Source: Takakia lepidozioides (taxonomy: Eukaryota > Streptophyta > Takakiopsida > Takakiales > Takakiaceae). Taken from it: 60,000 nucleotides of DNA. The stretch lies in contig CM060731.1 of the NCBI GenBank assembly GCA_030704615.1, positions 27,406,001-27,466,000 on the forward strand, written 5' to 3'. Below are positions 45,503 to 55,698 of this stretch, one piece after another. The notes beneath the pieces are model-generated. The model saw only the letters and a list, made by a program, of their open reading frames with translations. It searched no databases and was not told where the DNA came from. Position numbers and translations under genes: made by a program. The first letter of the stretch is position 1. Each line of letters opens with the position of its first letter.

Positions 45503-47140
45503 TTATTGACGTGAAGTTTGGGGCTTAGCTGGATATCGTTGATGAAACTCTTGGACTTTGTCAGATGCATTGGCGAGGTTGGATGAAGGTTCCCACGTCC
45601 GTTCGCTGATGTCGTAGCATTTCCAATATACGAAATACTCAAGACGTTTATACTTGATGCGAGAGTCTAGGACTTCGTCAACTTCATACTCAATTTCCTG
45701 ATTGACTTCGATTGATGGAGATGGTACGTAGACTCTAACTGGAATATTCGATGGATGATACAACTCCAATAATGAAACATGAAAGACTGGATGGATACGC
45801 ATACTTCGTGGGAGTTCAAGCCGAAAACTGACCGGATTTATTTGTCGAATAATTTTGAATAGTCTTAGGCATTGATAATCCAACTTCCTTGATGGTCGTG
45901 AGGTTTGTATGTCCAGTCGAAGAAGCCACACACGATCTCCGACCTTGGACTGGGGTTGGAGTTGACGACGTTGATCTGCATACTCCTTGTATTGTTTTTG
46001 AGCTTCTGCCAGGTAGAATATAAGCTCATTGTGAATCGTAGCAAGATGACTAGCAATGTTTTCTGCAGCAGGGCTTCCAACAATCTTCATGTGGAAAGGG
46101 TTTGCTCGAGGATGATGACCATAATTGGAGAAAAATGAAGTTTGTTTGGTCGAAGAATATATAGTGTTGTTGTAGGCAAACTCAGCCAATGACAGAAGGT
46201 CCGTCCTATTATCTTGGTGATAATTTATCGTACATCGAAGATACTGCTCCAAAATTTGGTTTACACGTTCGGTTTGACCATCAGTTTGTGGATGATTAGC
46301 TGTAGAGAGGTTGATTTTACTATCCAATATGTGAAATAATCCCCTCCAGAAATTTGATATGAACTGTGGTCCTCGATCAGATACGATGTCCTTCGGTAGT
46401 CCATGAATGCGGTAGATATTATTGAGGAAGAGTCTTGCAGTTTCCTCGCCGGTAACCGTCTTATTACATGGAATGAAATGTGTCATCTTTGTAAAACGAT
46501 CTACAATAACAAGGATTGAATCGGTGGTCTTGGAAATTAGAAGGTCCATAATAAAGTCCATAGACACGGACGACCATGGACCTTTGGGAATGGGTAATGG
46601 TTGAAGAAGGCCATAAGATCGATGTCGAGGTCCCTTCGCTCTAGCACACGTGTCGCAAGATTTTATAAATTCTTTCACGAGTTTCCATATTTGCGGCCAC
46701 CAATAGTCCCTGGATATCAATTTTATTGTTTTGTTGAAGCTGAAATGTTCAGCAGCCGGAAGATCATGACATGTTTGAAGAATTCGAAGTCGTGTAGGTC
46801 CTGGAGGTACATAGAGAAGTCCCTTGAAATAAAGTAAGTCATCTTTGAATTCGAAGTCGTTTGTAACATGTGGGTTGTCTCGAGGTCGATTTAGTTGACT
46901 TCGTAGTGTCGTAGCAAATTGGTCGCTCTTCAGTGCTTCCTGAATCTCCTTTATGATCTTTGCATCGTCATAGGTGGACATGGATAACATATTCAATTGG
47001 AGATTTGCTGGTTTCAAGATGGTGGATTTCTGTTGGTCGAAAGTTGCCTCCTTTTTTTTTCGGCGCAAAATACGATCGTCGAGAAAAAACATCGGGTTTC
47101 CCTTGAAGATATCCGGGGCGTTAGGTAATAATAAAATCAA
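45503..47140 (-). pseudogene. Chromovirus integrase with chromodomain
   Basis: Open frame of 545 codons. In order: a zinc-binding region (CHDLPAAEHF and CDTCARAK), the DDE core (MDFIMDL, DIVSDRGPQFISNFWRG, HPQTDGQTERVNQ), a GDRVWLL-type C-terminal module, and a chromodomain (YEVDEVLDSRIKYKRLEYFV then YWKCYDISERTWEP, near residues 480-530). The chromodomain places the element among chromoviruses of Ty3/gypsy. The frame overlaps the RNase H frame by 20 bp at 47121-47140 but is shifted. The integrase looks intact while its RT is not, so this copy is nonautonomous. Confidence 0.9.
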
Positions 47141-48521
47141 ACCTTGTTAGTGACATACCCCATCTGGCTTGACGTCGATTCAAAACACGAGCACTCATAA
47201 AATATTCGAGGTTTTTGTGATCGGTGTAGACAGTGACCTGATGTTTAGCTTCCTCCAGTAGATGACGGCACTCCTCAAAAGCATTGATGATCGTTAGAAG
47301 TTCTTTGTCACAGATTTCATAATTGATCTCTACAGCAGAAAATTTGCGAGAACGAAAGCCAACAGGGTGAAGTCGGCCAACCGTACCGTATTGAGAGAGT
47401 ATAGCGCAAAGTGCAAAGTCCGATGCATCTGCTTCCAAGAAGAATGATTTAGATGGGTTTGCATGTATCAATATTGGAGCCGTTGTAAATGCCTGCTTCA
47501 GCATTTCAAATGCCTGGTCAGCCTTCTCGTCCCATACAAATTTGTCCTTCCCTATGAGTCGTGTAAATGGTGCAGCAATTTTGGAGTAGTCATTGATGAA
47601 GATTCTATAGAAATTTGCAAAGCCCAGAAAACATTGTATATCTCGAACCAAAGTTGGTTTAATCCACTCGATAATGGTTTGTATTTTCTTCTGATCCATA
47701 AAGACGCATTTGTCGGAAATAATGTAGCCCAGAAATTCGACCTCAGATTGATGGAAAAGACATTTCTCCAGCTTGACATATAGTCATATTTCTCTTAATT
47801 TATCAATGACAAGGCGTACATGGCGGCCATGTTTTTCTTCATTATGTGAAAATATCAAAATGTTGTCCAAATAGATGACTACAAAGTCATCTAAAAATTC
47901 TCGAAAGATGTCATTCATCATATGTTGAAAAATTGCTCGAGCACTTGTAAGACCGAAAGACATAACACTGTATTCAAAATGTCCATACCTTGTTTAAAAA
48001 ATTGTTTTCCATTCGTCTCCTTCTTTTATCCGTGCAAGGTTATAAGCTCCTATCAAGTCAATTTTCGTGAAAATCTTCGCTCGTCCCAGCTGGTCGAGAA
48101 GCCCATAAATCAGCGGCAACGGATAACGATTCTTGATTGTGACTTTGTTGAGACCGCGATAGTCGACACACATGCGTAATGATCCGTTTTTTCTTTTCAT
48201 AAACAAGATGGGCACCCCCGCATGTGATTTTGAATGTCGGATGAAGTGCTTCGACAAATTTTCATCAATGTATTCACGTAATGCAGCCAACTCCGTTTGG
48301 GATAAGTTATAGATTGGGCCGAATGGTGGTTGGTCTCTTTCTTGTAACTCAATTGCACAGTCATAAGGTCGATGTTCTGGCAATATGTCTGCATTTTTCT
48401 TCTCGAAGACATATTTGAAATCTCCATATTGAGCGGGTAATGTTGAAGTACTTTTCTCTGTTGTGATTTTGATCGGAGTCGCATAAAGTGCAAATGCCGC
48501 CTCATTTTTGGTAGCTCTCAT
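47121..48521 (-). pseudogene. Chromovirus reverse transcriptase and RNase H, with stops
   Basis: One frame: RT begins before [20 protein letters not shown], then [20 protein letters not shown], a TAA at about 47994, [17 protein letters not shown], the catalytic box as [10 protein letters not shown], a TGA near 47796, and FLGFANFYRIF. RNase H follows (SFFLEADASDFALCAILSQY, VYTDHKNLEYF). Two stop codons and YLDN in place of the usual YLDD (catalytic Asp to Asn) mark it as dead. RT, RNase H and integrase order is that of Ty3/gypsy. Confidence 0.88.
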
Positions 48522-48705
48522 GAAAGCTCTAGCTCGAAGGAACAGGGGTTGAATACCTTTGATATTTCTACATTTTTGTCTTGCAGAAATTTTTCGCGAT
48601 CGCCAGTCGATGTCGAGATTGTGAAGTACGAACTAGGGAAGTCCAAGGATCACAGGATTTGTTGGAGACTGTATGACGTTGAAAACAATATGTGATGCTT
48701 GATCT

Positions 48706-49375
48706 TTAAGCTTCAAGTAGTCGAGTTTCATGGTTCACATTTCCTGATGCTAACGGTCGTCCATCGATGACTTCAACGGGGGCCGAGAGTTTCTTCTTTA
48801 CGAGCGTTAAATTGTGTTGTTTCGCAAAGTTTTTGTCCATAAAACAAGCTGAAGCCCCTGAGTCCAAAAGCGCTTCTACAGAGATATCTCGATTTTGCAC
48901 TCTGATTTTTACCGGAACTGTGAAGTAAGGTGCATGGTCTGGAGGTAGAAAGAAACATTTTTTCGGTAAGGAATTTGTGGTGTCCAGCCGCATGGTTCCT
49001 ACTGTGACTGGATATCTTCGTTTTTCGACCTCCTCGTATCGAACACTTGAGTTGTGCCCCGAGCTTTGAATCTTATCTTGTTGGGGCAGTTTAATGCTAT
49101 ATGATCATCTTCTCCGCAATAGAGGCATAATCCATTTGAGCGCCGTTTTTGTTTTTCTTGTGGCGTCAATGACTTGAATCGGACAGCATCAATCTGCATA
49201 TGATCACTACCGGATGTCTGATGGATTGTTGTGTTTGGTGCCGTAGTACCAGTGGCATGATGCGTTGTCGACCATCCACAACGCTCTCTTGACGTCTTTC
49301 GAATAAACGATTATCGCATGCAATGACTAGGGTGATGAATTCACTCAGTGTGCTTACGTTTCGCATTGTCAGCAA
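48706..49375 (-). pseudogene. Chromovirus zinc knuckle and protease, truncated gag
   Basis: Contains a Gag-end stretch (49375-49166), a CCHC knuckle CLYCGEDDHIALNC (about 49120), and in another frame the protease: VPVKIRVQNRDISVEALLDS then GASACFMDKNFA, with the DSGAS active site. Frames differ between the pieces. Gag is cut off near 49380, where an RT fragment of the opposite strand begins. Confidence 0.8.
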
Positions 49376-49674
49376 CTGAAGGGCCTCATGTGAAGCAGTA
49401 TGCTTATTGTGAAAGTGTCAAAGAGAGGACAATAGTCCAGGACGAAATTCATAAGATGTTTGATGCAAAAGTACTTATAAAATATTCTATCTCCGCTTGG
49501 GTAAGTCCCATCATTTTGGTTGCCAAAAAAGATGGCATGACTTGTTTTTTGGTTGACTTCGGGAAACTCAATGAGATCACAAAGAATGATACTTATCCAC
49601 TACCGAGAATCAATGAGATGTTAGATATGTTACATGATGCCACGATATTTTCTTCATTAGAAACACTATTTTAA
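49370..49674 (+). pseudogene. Short Ty3/gypsy RT fragment
   Basis: Reads FDAKVLIKYSISAWVSPIIL, VAKKDGMTCFLVDFGKLNEI, and TYPLPRINEMLDMLHDA, the N-terminal RT palm of a second gypsy family. It is truncated on both sides, and abuts the chromovirus gag in opposite orientation. From 49675 to about 50570 the sequence is AT-rich at first and holds no recognisable gene. Confidence 0.7.
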
Positions 49675-50574
49675 CTAATTTTGGACTTTTGTTTGGTCCA
49701 GAAATCATTATGAGAAATATGAATAAATATAATTTATTATTAAAATAAAGCGATATATATGATTATTTTGCTATTTTATGTAAAATATAACCATGAACAG
49801 TAATCCTCCAAGCATTTTTTGAAGACAATATAAATATGTATTGTGGTTTTAGAAGAACATCCACTTCCAAGTTGACGTTCACGAAAAAAATGGGAAGATG
49901 CAATGAATTACACCATGATTTGAGGTCAGATATGTAAAATTTTTTGCACAAAATGGTTGCCATATCAGATGACATACAAAACCAAACATAGAACAATCAT
50001 GGCATGTGATGAAGAGGATGACATGAAAAAATATGTCCGCATACATTGATGATAAACATCATATTTTATTAGAGATTGCAACTTTGGCGTTGTAGTCAGA
50101 CATAATGTAACGTCAACTGTATATCCGTTCACATTGGACTTAATGTTATTCATCGGCTCGAAGCCATACAACGGCTTATACTAATCCATTAATATTATAG
50201 AGCCTCCTCCCAAACGGCTCGCAATTAAGGCATGTGTTCGAAGACGTCTCCGGTTATCAAAACCACTTGCAACGGTCTTCGCACCAGAGGAAACGGAAAT
50301 ACTTTCAGAGAACTCAAACCTAGTAACATTATTATCCGAAATATTACTTGGAACTCTACTTGTTGAATCTCATGATGCCCTTGAAGCCTGCCGGAAAGCC
50401 CGTCATTCTTGCCAATCACGAAACTCTTCTTCTTCTTTTCGAATTCACTCCTTGAATGTGACTGGGCAAAACAATTTTTCATATGACAAATGTCAGCTGA
50501 AATATGGCACCAAGGTAATCAGGTTCTTTTTGTTGTGGGATCCAAACACGAGGATCAACATATCTTCCATATCA

Positions 50575-51191
50575 AGCCCAATAGGCGTGGTCGCGACCAA
50601 TAGGCTTACGAGAACACTGGGCAGGGTTCTCGCTGATGTAATCTACGACTGTTGAAGTTGCAGCCATTTTCAATACATATGGTCACACGGCTTTTGTCAT
50701 ATCATCCTGGTCAACCAAGCCCTTTGGTGATGGCTTATATGAAATAAAGAAGAATCGAATATTTGGTGGGTTTCGGAGGCCCTTTGATGGCTCATCATCG
50801 ATAATGAGTATTTGTCCTACGTTGCAAAGGGTGTACCAGGGTACTTGGCAAGAACAGTGCAAATATCCTTAACGAGATATTTCATCCCAGACATGATGTA
50901 ACCGGTAGTGTCTTTGCAATTCTCAACCTCTTCGCAATTTTCATGGGAACTAAGCACTCGAGCATCCTACAAAGAACATCTCTTTCAGCACATAATCAAA
51001 TCGCGCACGTGAACATACATCAACACAAAGTTGAAAAACTCCAAGACTCCGGGCCGGGGAACCACAAAAGGTCTATCGGGAACATGAACTGTAACTTTCC
51101 TGGAACGAAATTTCTCCTTAAACCATTCATCGCCGGTTAGAGGTGGCCGGTAGCAGAGAAGTCCGTTGACACTCAATATTAACAACATCAT
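50575..51191 (-). pseudogene. FCP1/NIF-type HAD phosphatase, decayed
   Basis: The N-terminal part reads LILSVNGLLCYRPP, matching the LVLDxNGLL first motif of plant FCP1-homology proteins, but with the nucleophile Asp replaced by Ser. Then VPRPGVLEFFNFV. In another frame the second acidic motif appears as ILIIDDEPSKGLRNPP, followed by KAV, a TGA where Trp is usual, and PYVLKMAATSTVVDYISENP. First-motif loss, a frame change and at least one stop mean it cannot encode a phosphatase. It lies among mobile elements and may have been carried there by one. Confidence 0.65.
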
Positions 51192-51258
51192 TTTCCTCTT
51201 CCCTGATGTGGCAGATGAAGGTTGATGGACGCAGCCATCCTGTGCAATTTAAGGAAAT

Positions 51259-51537
51259 TCATTTCAGTGTTCCCGCCGTAAAAAACAACACGATGTAATA
51301 TTTATTAGTTTCAGAGTGACCTCCACGTTTGCCCAGACATAAGTGTCCCGACAATGGACTATTGTAAAGGACTAGGAGTATATCGAACAAGAGATCTATC
51401 ATGAAAAGATGAACGTCGGCATGTTCCAGGTTTGGAGTATAACCCAAGTATAAAGACCCAAGCCTAAAAACGTTTAGATTCTTAGCAACAAGAAAATCAA
51501 CCTTTCTTTTCTGACTGGGAGAAAGAGTGTCGTCCAT
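51259..51537 (-). other. Short open stretch upstream of the FCP1-like remnant, unrecognised
   Basis: Reads SPSQKRKVDFLVAKNLNVFR, then LGSLYLGYTP. It lies on the same strand 70 bp upstream of the FCP1-like piece and could be its N-terminal region. No family recognised. From 51538 to 52270 no gene is seen. Confidence 0.3.
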
Positions 51538-52269
51538 CTTGATTTTCGAGAGAACCTTGACGATATATAGCAGTTTTACTTGAGAGACTCAGGTCGGGTA
51601 TGGGAGATGGTGCGCTTGCAGCAAAGGCTGTAACTGCATCAACATACTGATGTCAACAGAAGCACATATGCGTACTATTCTTGGGCACAACAATAGGAGC
51701 CCCAGTCCTATTTGGTCAGAGTTGGGAACATGCCAATGATAAAGTGGTTGTAGATTTTGGATTTGTAGAAATCTGCCAATTTGCAAAGAGTAGCATGGGA
51801 ACGCTGTTTTACCTCACCATGCATAAGTCATATACCAACAGCCGCATGTAATGATATGGAGCCGAAAAAAATACAGGTAATGAAGTCCTGTCAGGAGGGA
51901 TGCATCTTAAGGTCATAATGAGGCATTGAGATCCTAAGCCGCCATCAATATATGAAGCAAGCCAATTTTTTTGTTTTGTTTTGTTTTGTCACGTTGAGAT
52001 GTCCCAAACCGCAAGGCCCCAGCCGTGGTGCTTGGTACCGTTGGAAAGCCCTCGATGAGGATGCTGGGTGCACGGGTTTGGTCTCATGATTTTTGGGCCT
52101 GCGGTGTGGGAGATGTGGAATTCCAAGTACTTTTGGTCGTTGGAAATTCACAAAAAATGGCAAAGTGGGCTTTCCTGGGACAATGGTGGGACCCTCGACG
52201 TGAGAGATATCAAGGGAAAGGTCTCCGGATCAAATCTGGTCGTAGTCTCTCTAGAAAAAAAAAAATGAT

Positions 52270-52680
52270 TAGATATGCGATTGCACTTGGACTTAGATGA
52301 CACTGGACATTTGGGCCTGTATATGGGAGATGCACTTGGATATATGAATAGAAGATTGCACTTGGGCTTAGATTTCAATTCTTCACACATGGGCCAACGA
52401 CATAGGCTACATTAGAGGTCGCACTTGGGTCTCGACATAGGAGAATTGCACTTGGGCTTAGATTTCAATTCTTCACACATGGGCCTTGATATAGGAGACG
52501 CTACTTGAATACATAGTGGATTGCACTTGGACTTAGATTTCAATTCTTAACACATGGGCCAATGGTGCAGGCTAACCTAGGCCTAGATCTCCCAAACAAG
52601 GTCTCTAGATACGTAGGGGATTGCACTAGTTGGACTTAGATGACACTAGACACTTGGGCCAACGGCACAAGCTACCCTAG
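52270..52680 (+). repeat. Irregular interspersed tandem repeat
   Basis: The phrase attgcacttgg plus cttagatttcaattctt plus acacatgggcc occurs three times (about 52354, 52445, 52521). A related phrase with gatgacact occurs near 52277 and 52619. The following stretch to 53034 has no recognised gene. Confidence 0.75.
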
Positions 52681-53034
52681 TAGGCTTGAAGGGACCTCCT
52701 TTATGCGGTCCAAGGCAGCCCAAGTCGAGTAGGGCGGCCGGGCCAATTGTGCCCACGTACCCCCACGCTTTGAAAATTTGTGGAGATCGGACCCGTGCAG
52801 TAAAAGTACTACATATTCACATCAATATCTTCCCTCTATCTTCCAAAATTTCCAAACGCGAAGATGGCATCAAATTACGCGATGAGAGTAACAGGCTAGA
52901 TAGATAATTTTACATATAAAATTCAGCAGCATAGGTGGTGATACAAACATCAGGGTTCATAGGTCCGTAATACATAGGAACGTACCGTTCTTGATCAATA
53001 ACTGCGTTGCCCAAAACGATCAACATATGCAATA

Positions 53035-53729
53035 TTAACACTTAAACGCCCAGTAGCCCGTTTTGGGCGTTTCTAATCAGGGAATTTGCAATAACTTATC
53101 AGGATCTTAGCCAAAATTTCTGAATTTTGGATATGTTATGCCCGGCCACCTGGGCTAATCTGAACCATCGGACGATTTTCCCTGATCAAGGTTAGGGTTC
53201 CGGAGATTGCTACGAGATTTGGGTCCTGCGCTTTCTCCGCGAGTTGGAGTATGTTTGCAGGTGGCCGTTTGGATTCCATTTTTCCAAAGAGCACTCAACC
53301 CTGCAATTTTGACCCACTCTACTTTGACCAAGTGTCAGCAGCCCATTTTTTGTCCAAATTGCATTTTGTTCTCTGCAATGGATGTGAGATCCCATCAAGA
53401 TGAATGGGGAGCAGTTTCAGCTCATTTGGAAATCATCCCATCACCTATTTCTACAAATTACTCTTTCTAATTTAAAGATTTTTTTTTAAAAATTTACAAT
53501 TTTGGAGTGTGGGGCTCAAAAAAAGGGCCCCTGTAGTAACGGTGGCATTTTCCGGATTTTCATCTGATTTGCCTCAAAATTGGCCTGTACCTGCAGCAGG
53601 TAGGTCCGCACCTGATATACATTCAGAGTTTTCAAATTCCAAATTTTCCAAAAATTACAGCTATTTTTTGGCTCAGGGGTCAGGTTTTTTACAAAAGTAA
53701 AAAATGACTACTGGGCGTTTAAGGGTTAA
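53035..53729. mobile_element. piggyBac-like MITE flanked by TTAA
   Basis: The left end is TTAA (53035-53038) then CACTTAAACGCCCAGTAG. The right end is the inverted CTACTGGGCGTTTAAGGG then TTAA (53726-53729). Read inward from the right the end is TTAA-CCC-TTAAACGCC, the CCC start and TTAA target typical of piggyBac. The left end differs at one base (CAC for CCC). The 687-bp body has no transposase. Confidence 0.75.
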
Positions 53730-53937
53730 GATCCAGTGGCTTTTCTGTACATTATTCTTCATCAAAGTATCGTGGACCCTGCTTCACCTCGTCATGGGAA
53801 AAAATATCTTTTGACTGTTTCCATAGTGGTTTCTTTCTACATCAATATTGTCCGCCATAAAGCTTCACACCAGTGCAGATTCATTCCCTTTCGCAAAAGT
53901 GTACCTAATGCATAAAATTTTGTCGATTTTAGCATCG

Positions 53938-54390
53938 CTAACAGGCAGCCCGAGAATGTACCTGTTCATTGCTTCCCAGACCGTTGGTGAAGATGAAGGC
54001 TCTCTCCAAAATATTTGATGGCGTCAAACACACACGGTTTTTGAACTCTGCACTACCATTTAGTGTGTACATTTCTTTCCCCTCTTCCATATCATGCACC
54101 ATGACATTATGACTAAAAAACTTGAAATGAGGTTGTTTGTAATCCTTCAAACAATATCCTAACATGCCTTTCCATGTATGTAACCAAACTTGCCACAATT
54201 TCTTACACATAACAATATGTCTCAGTGCTGGACATATGTCCCATCCTAGATATTTTTTTATCAGTTTGTTAACCTGGATAGTACTTGTAGTTAATATTCT
54301 AATTACCATTTGAAAATATAAATGAGACATCGCACCACCAAGTTTGATAGCCAAAAGTCTGGCAAGACAAACCTCCCTCTTTTCCCACAC
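53938..54390 (-). CDS. Possible HUH (Rep-type) endonuclease domain ORF
   Basis: A 150-codon open frame. It contains HLYFQMVIRI about 20 residues in, resembling a HUH/HLHxQ metal-binding motif with the second His changed. About 55 residues later comes HTWKGMLGYCLKDYKQPHF, with a Y-x-x-K-D arrangement like the catalytic motif of Rep proteins. The remainder (EGKEMYTLNGSAEFKNRVCL, then TPSNILERAFIF) is coherent but unassigned. A partly overlapping upstream frame (GKRGRFVLPDFWLSN) suggests a frameshift. Eukaryotic HUH elements such as replitrons or helitrons are candidates, and I cannot choose between them. The ORF track start is GTG, so the true start is unknown and this may be a fragment. Confidence 0.35.
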   Translation of the reverse strand: MWEKREVCLARLLAIKLGGAMSHLYFQMVIRILTTSTIQVNKLIKKYLGWDICPALRHIVMCKKLWQVWLHTWKGMLGYCLKDYKQPHFKFFSHNVMVHDMEEGKEMYTLNGSAEFKNRVCLTPSNILERAFIFTNGLGSNEQVHSRAAC

Positions 54391-55698
54391 GCTTCCGCTA
54401 CAACGATGTTTTTTGTTGCCTCCATGGTGGGTTTGTACTTCTCTCTTCCTCTCCTATTTACTATGCTCGCCTATTGTACTATGACCCCTCACCTCTGCCT
54501 TTGTACCTCACTACGCTGACCTCTAGTACCTTGTTGTAGAGTGCTACGTGGCCTCGTACGTTGGTACAGTCTGACGTAACTATCGAAGCACTTTTTGCGC
54601 TCCCTCTATACCATTCTCTATTATAGAATGTTCCCTTGGGCATGGACTCCATATGGCCCACATCCACTAGCCAAGTGGGGCCATGCAACTTACCACCTAG
54701 TTAAGACAAACTCCTAGATGTCCTATGGCCTTTGGTCGATTTTATTTTTCCAAGGGGTACATATTAGAACGGCCTTCCATGTACCTGGCCCACTGTTTAA
54801 GGGAGGTAACTGACAAACATGGCCGAGTACACATATCGCTTCCATGTATGGGGGTGGCAGGGCCCGGTTGCCGAGCTAGCTCGTTTGTAAGGGACCTCGA
54901 TAAAATGGGATGGAGCTCAGCGGACGACTGCCGCGAATTGATTGCGTGTCCACTTACCGGTTGCGAACCCACCGCGACTTGCTATTGACGGTTCGATAAA
55001 GATGCAAAAGAAAGAAAGATAAAAGCCAAAATGTGTTCAACCGGTTACCAAGTGGTATCCTCTGCGAGGATTGTGGAAACACTCGAGGGGACCAAGCTAT
55101 TTTCCCCCATATGAACGGACACTCTTAGCCATGTGGTCGAGCGTGTACAGCTTGACAATTTCTACTCAGGGCTCGTTTTCATCCAACTTCATCCACAAAG
55201 TCATTCCATGGATGGAAAACAGCACAAAACAGGTCATTTCCTCTTAAGGGTAATGCGGTCATCTTTTCTGGGAGCCCCAAACAATAACCTCCCAGACACA
55301 ATAAGTAGCAAATTTTAGGCACCTAAGGACATCTGTGTTGCAGGTAAGTTGTGCAGATAGAGGTGTCTGAGTAGTTCAGGTTCAAAGGTAGATTCAAATG
55401 AGTACACAATGTCACCCTTATTTTCCATCGGAAGTGTGGCATTTGCTGGAGTTAGACGATGTCCCATCATCTTTAGAGAAAGAGAGGTAAGACTCTGGCA
55501 GTAGCAGGCATAACTAAGAGCCAATTCGCCTTTCGGCGCCTGCCCCATCTTTACATACGTAAGTCCAAAGCTAAAGTACATAGAGGAAAGTCAAAGATAA
55601 GGATTGGAAGCAATTCGGCTTTCTCCCACTCCATCCAGTCCATTTACCTTTTGACTACAAAATGTTATATATATACAACCATACTAGGGAACCCCATT
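54391..55698. other. Intergenic sequence downstream of MSRA5
   Basis: Contains a plus-strand open stretch 54725-54988 (with SFVRDLDKMGWSSADDC) that I do not recognise and do not call. The last part, near 55315-55698, is likely MSRA5 3' UTR. Confidence 0.35.

Noticed and set aside
54725-54988. Plus-strand 87-codon ORF
   Set aside because: Opposite-strand frame is equally open and no family was recognised.
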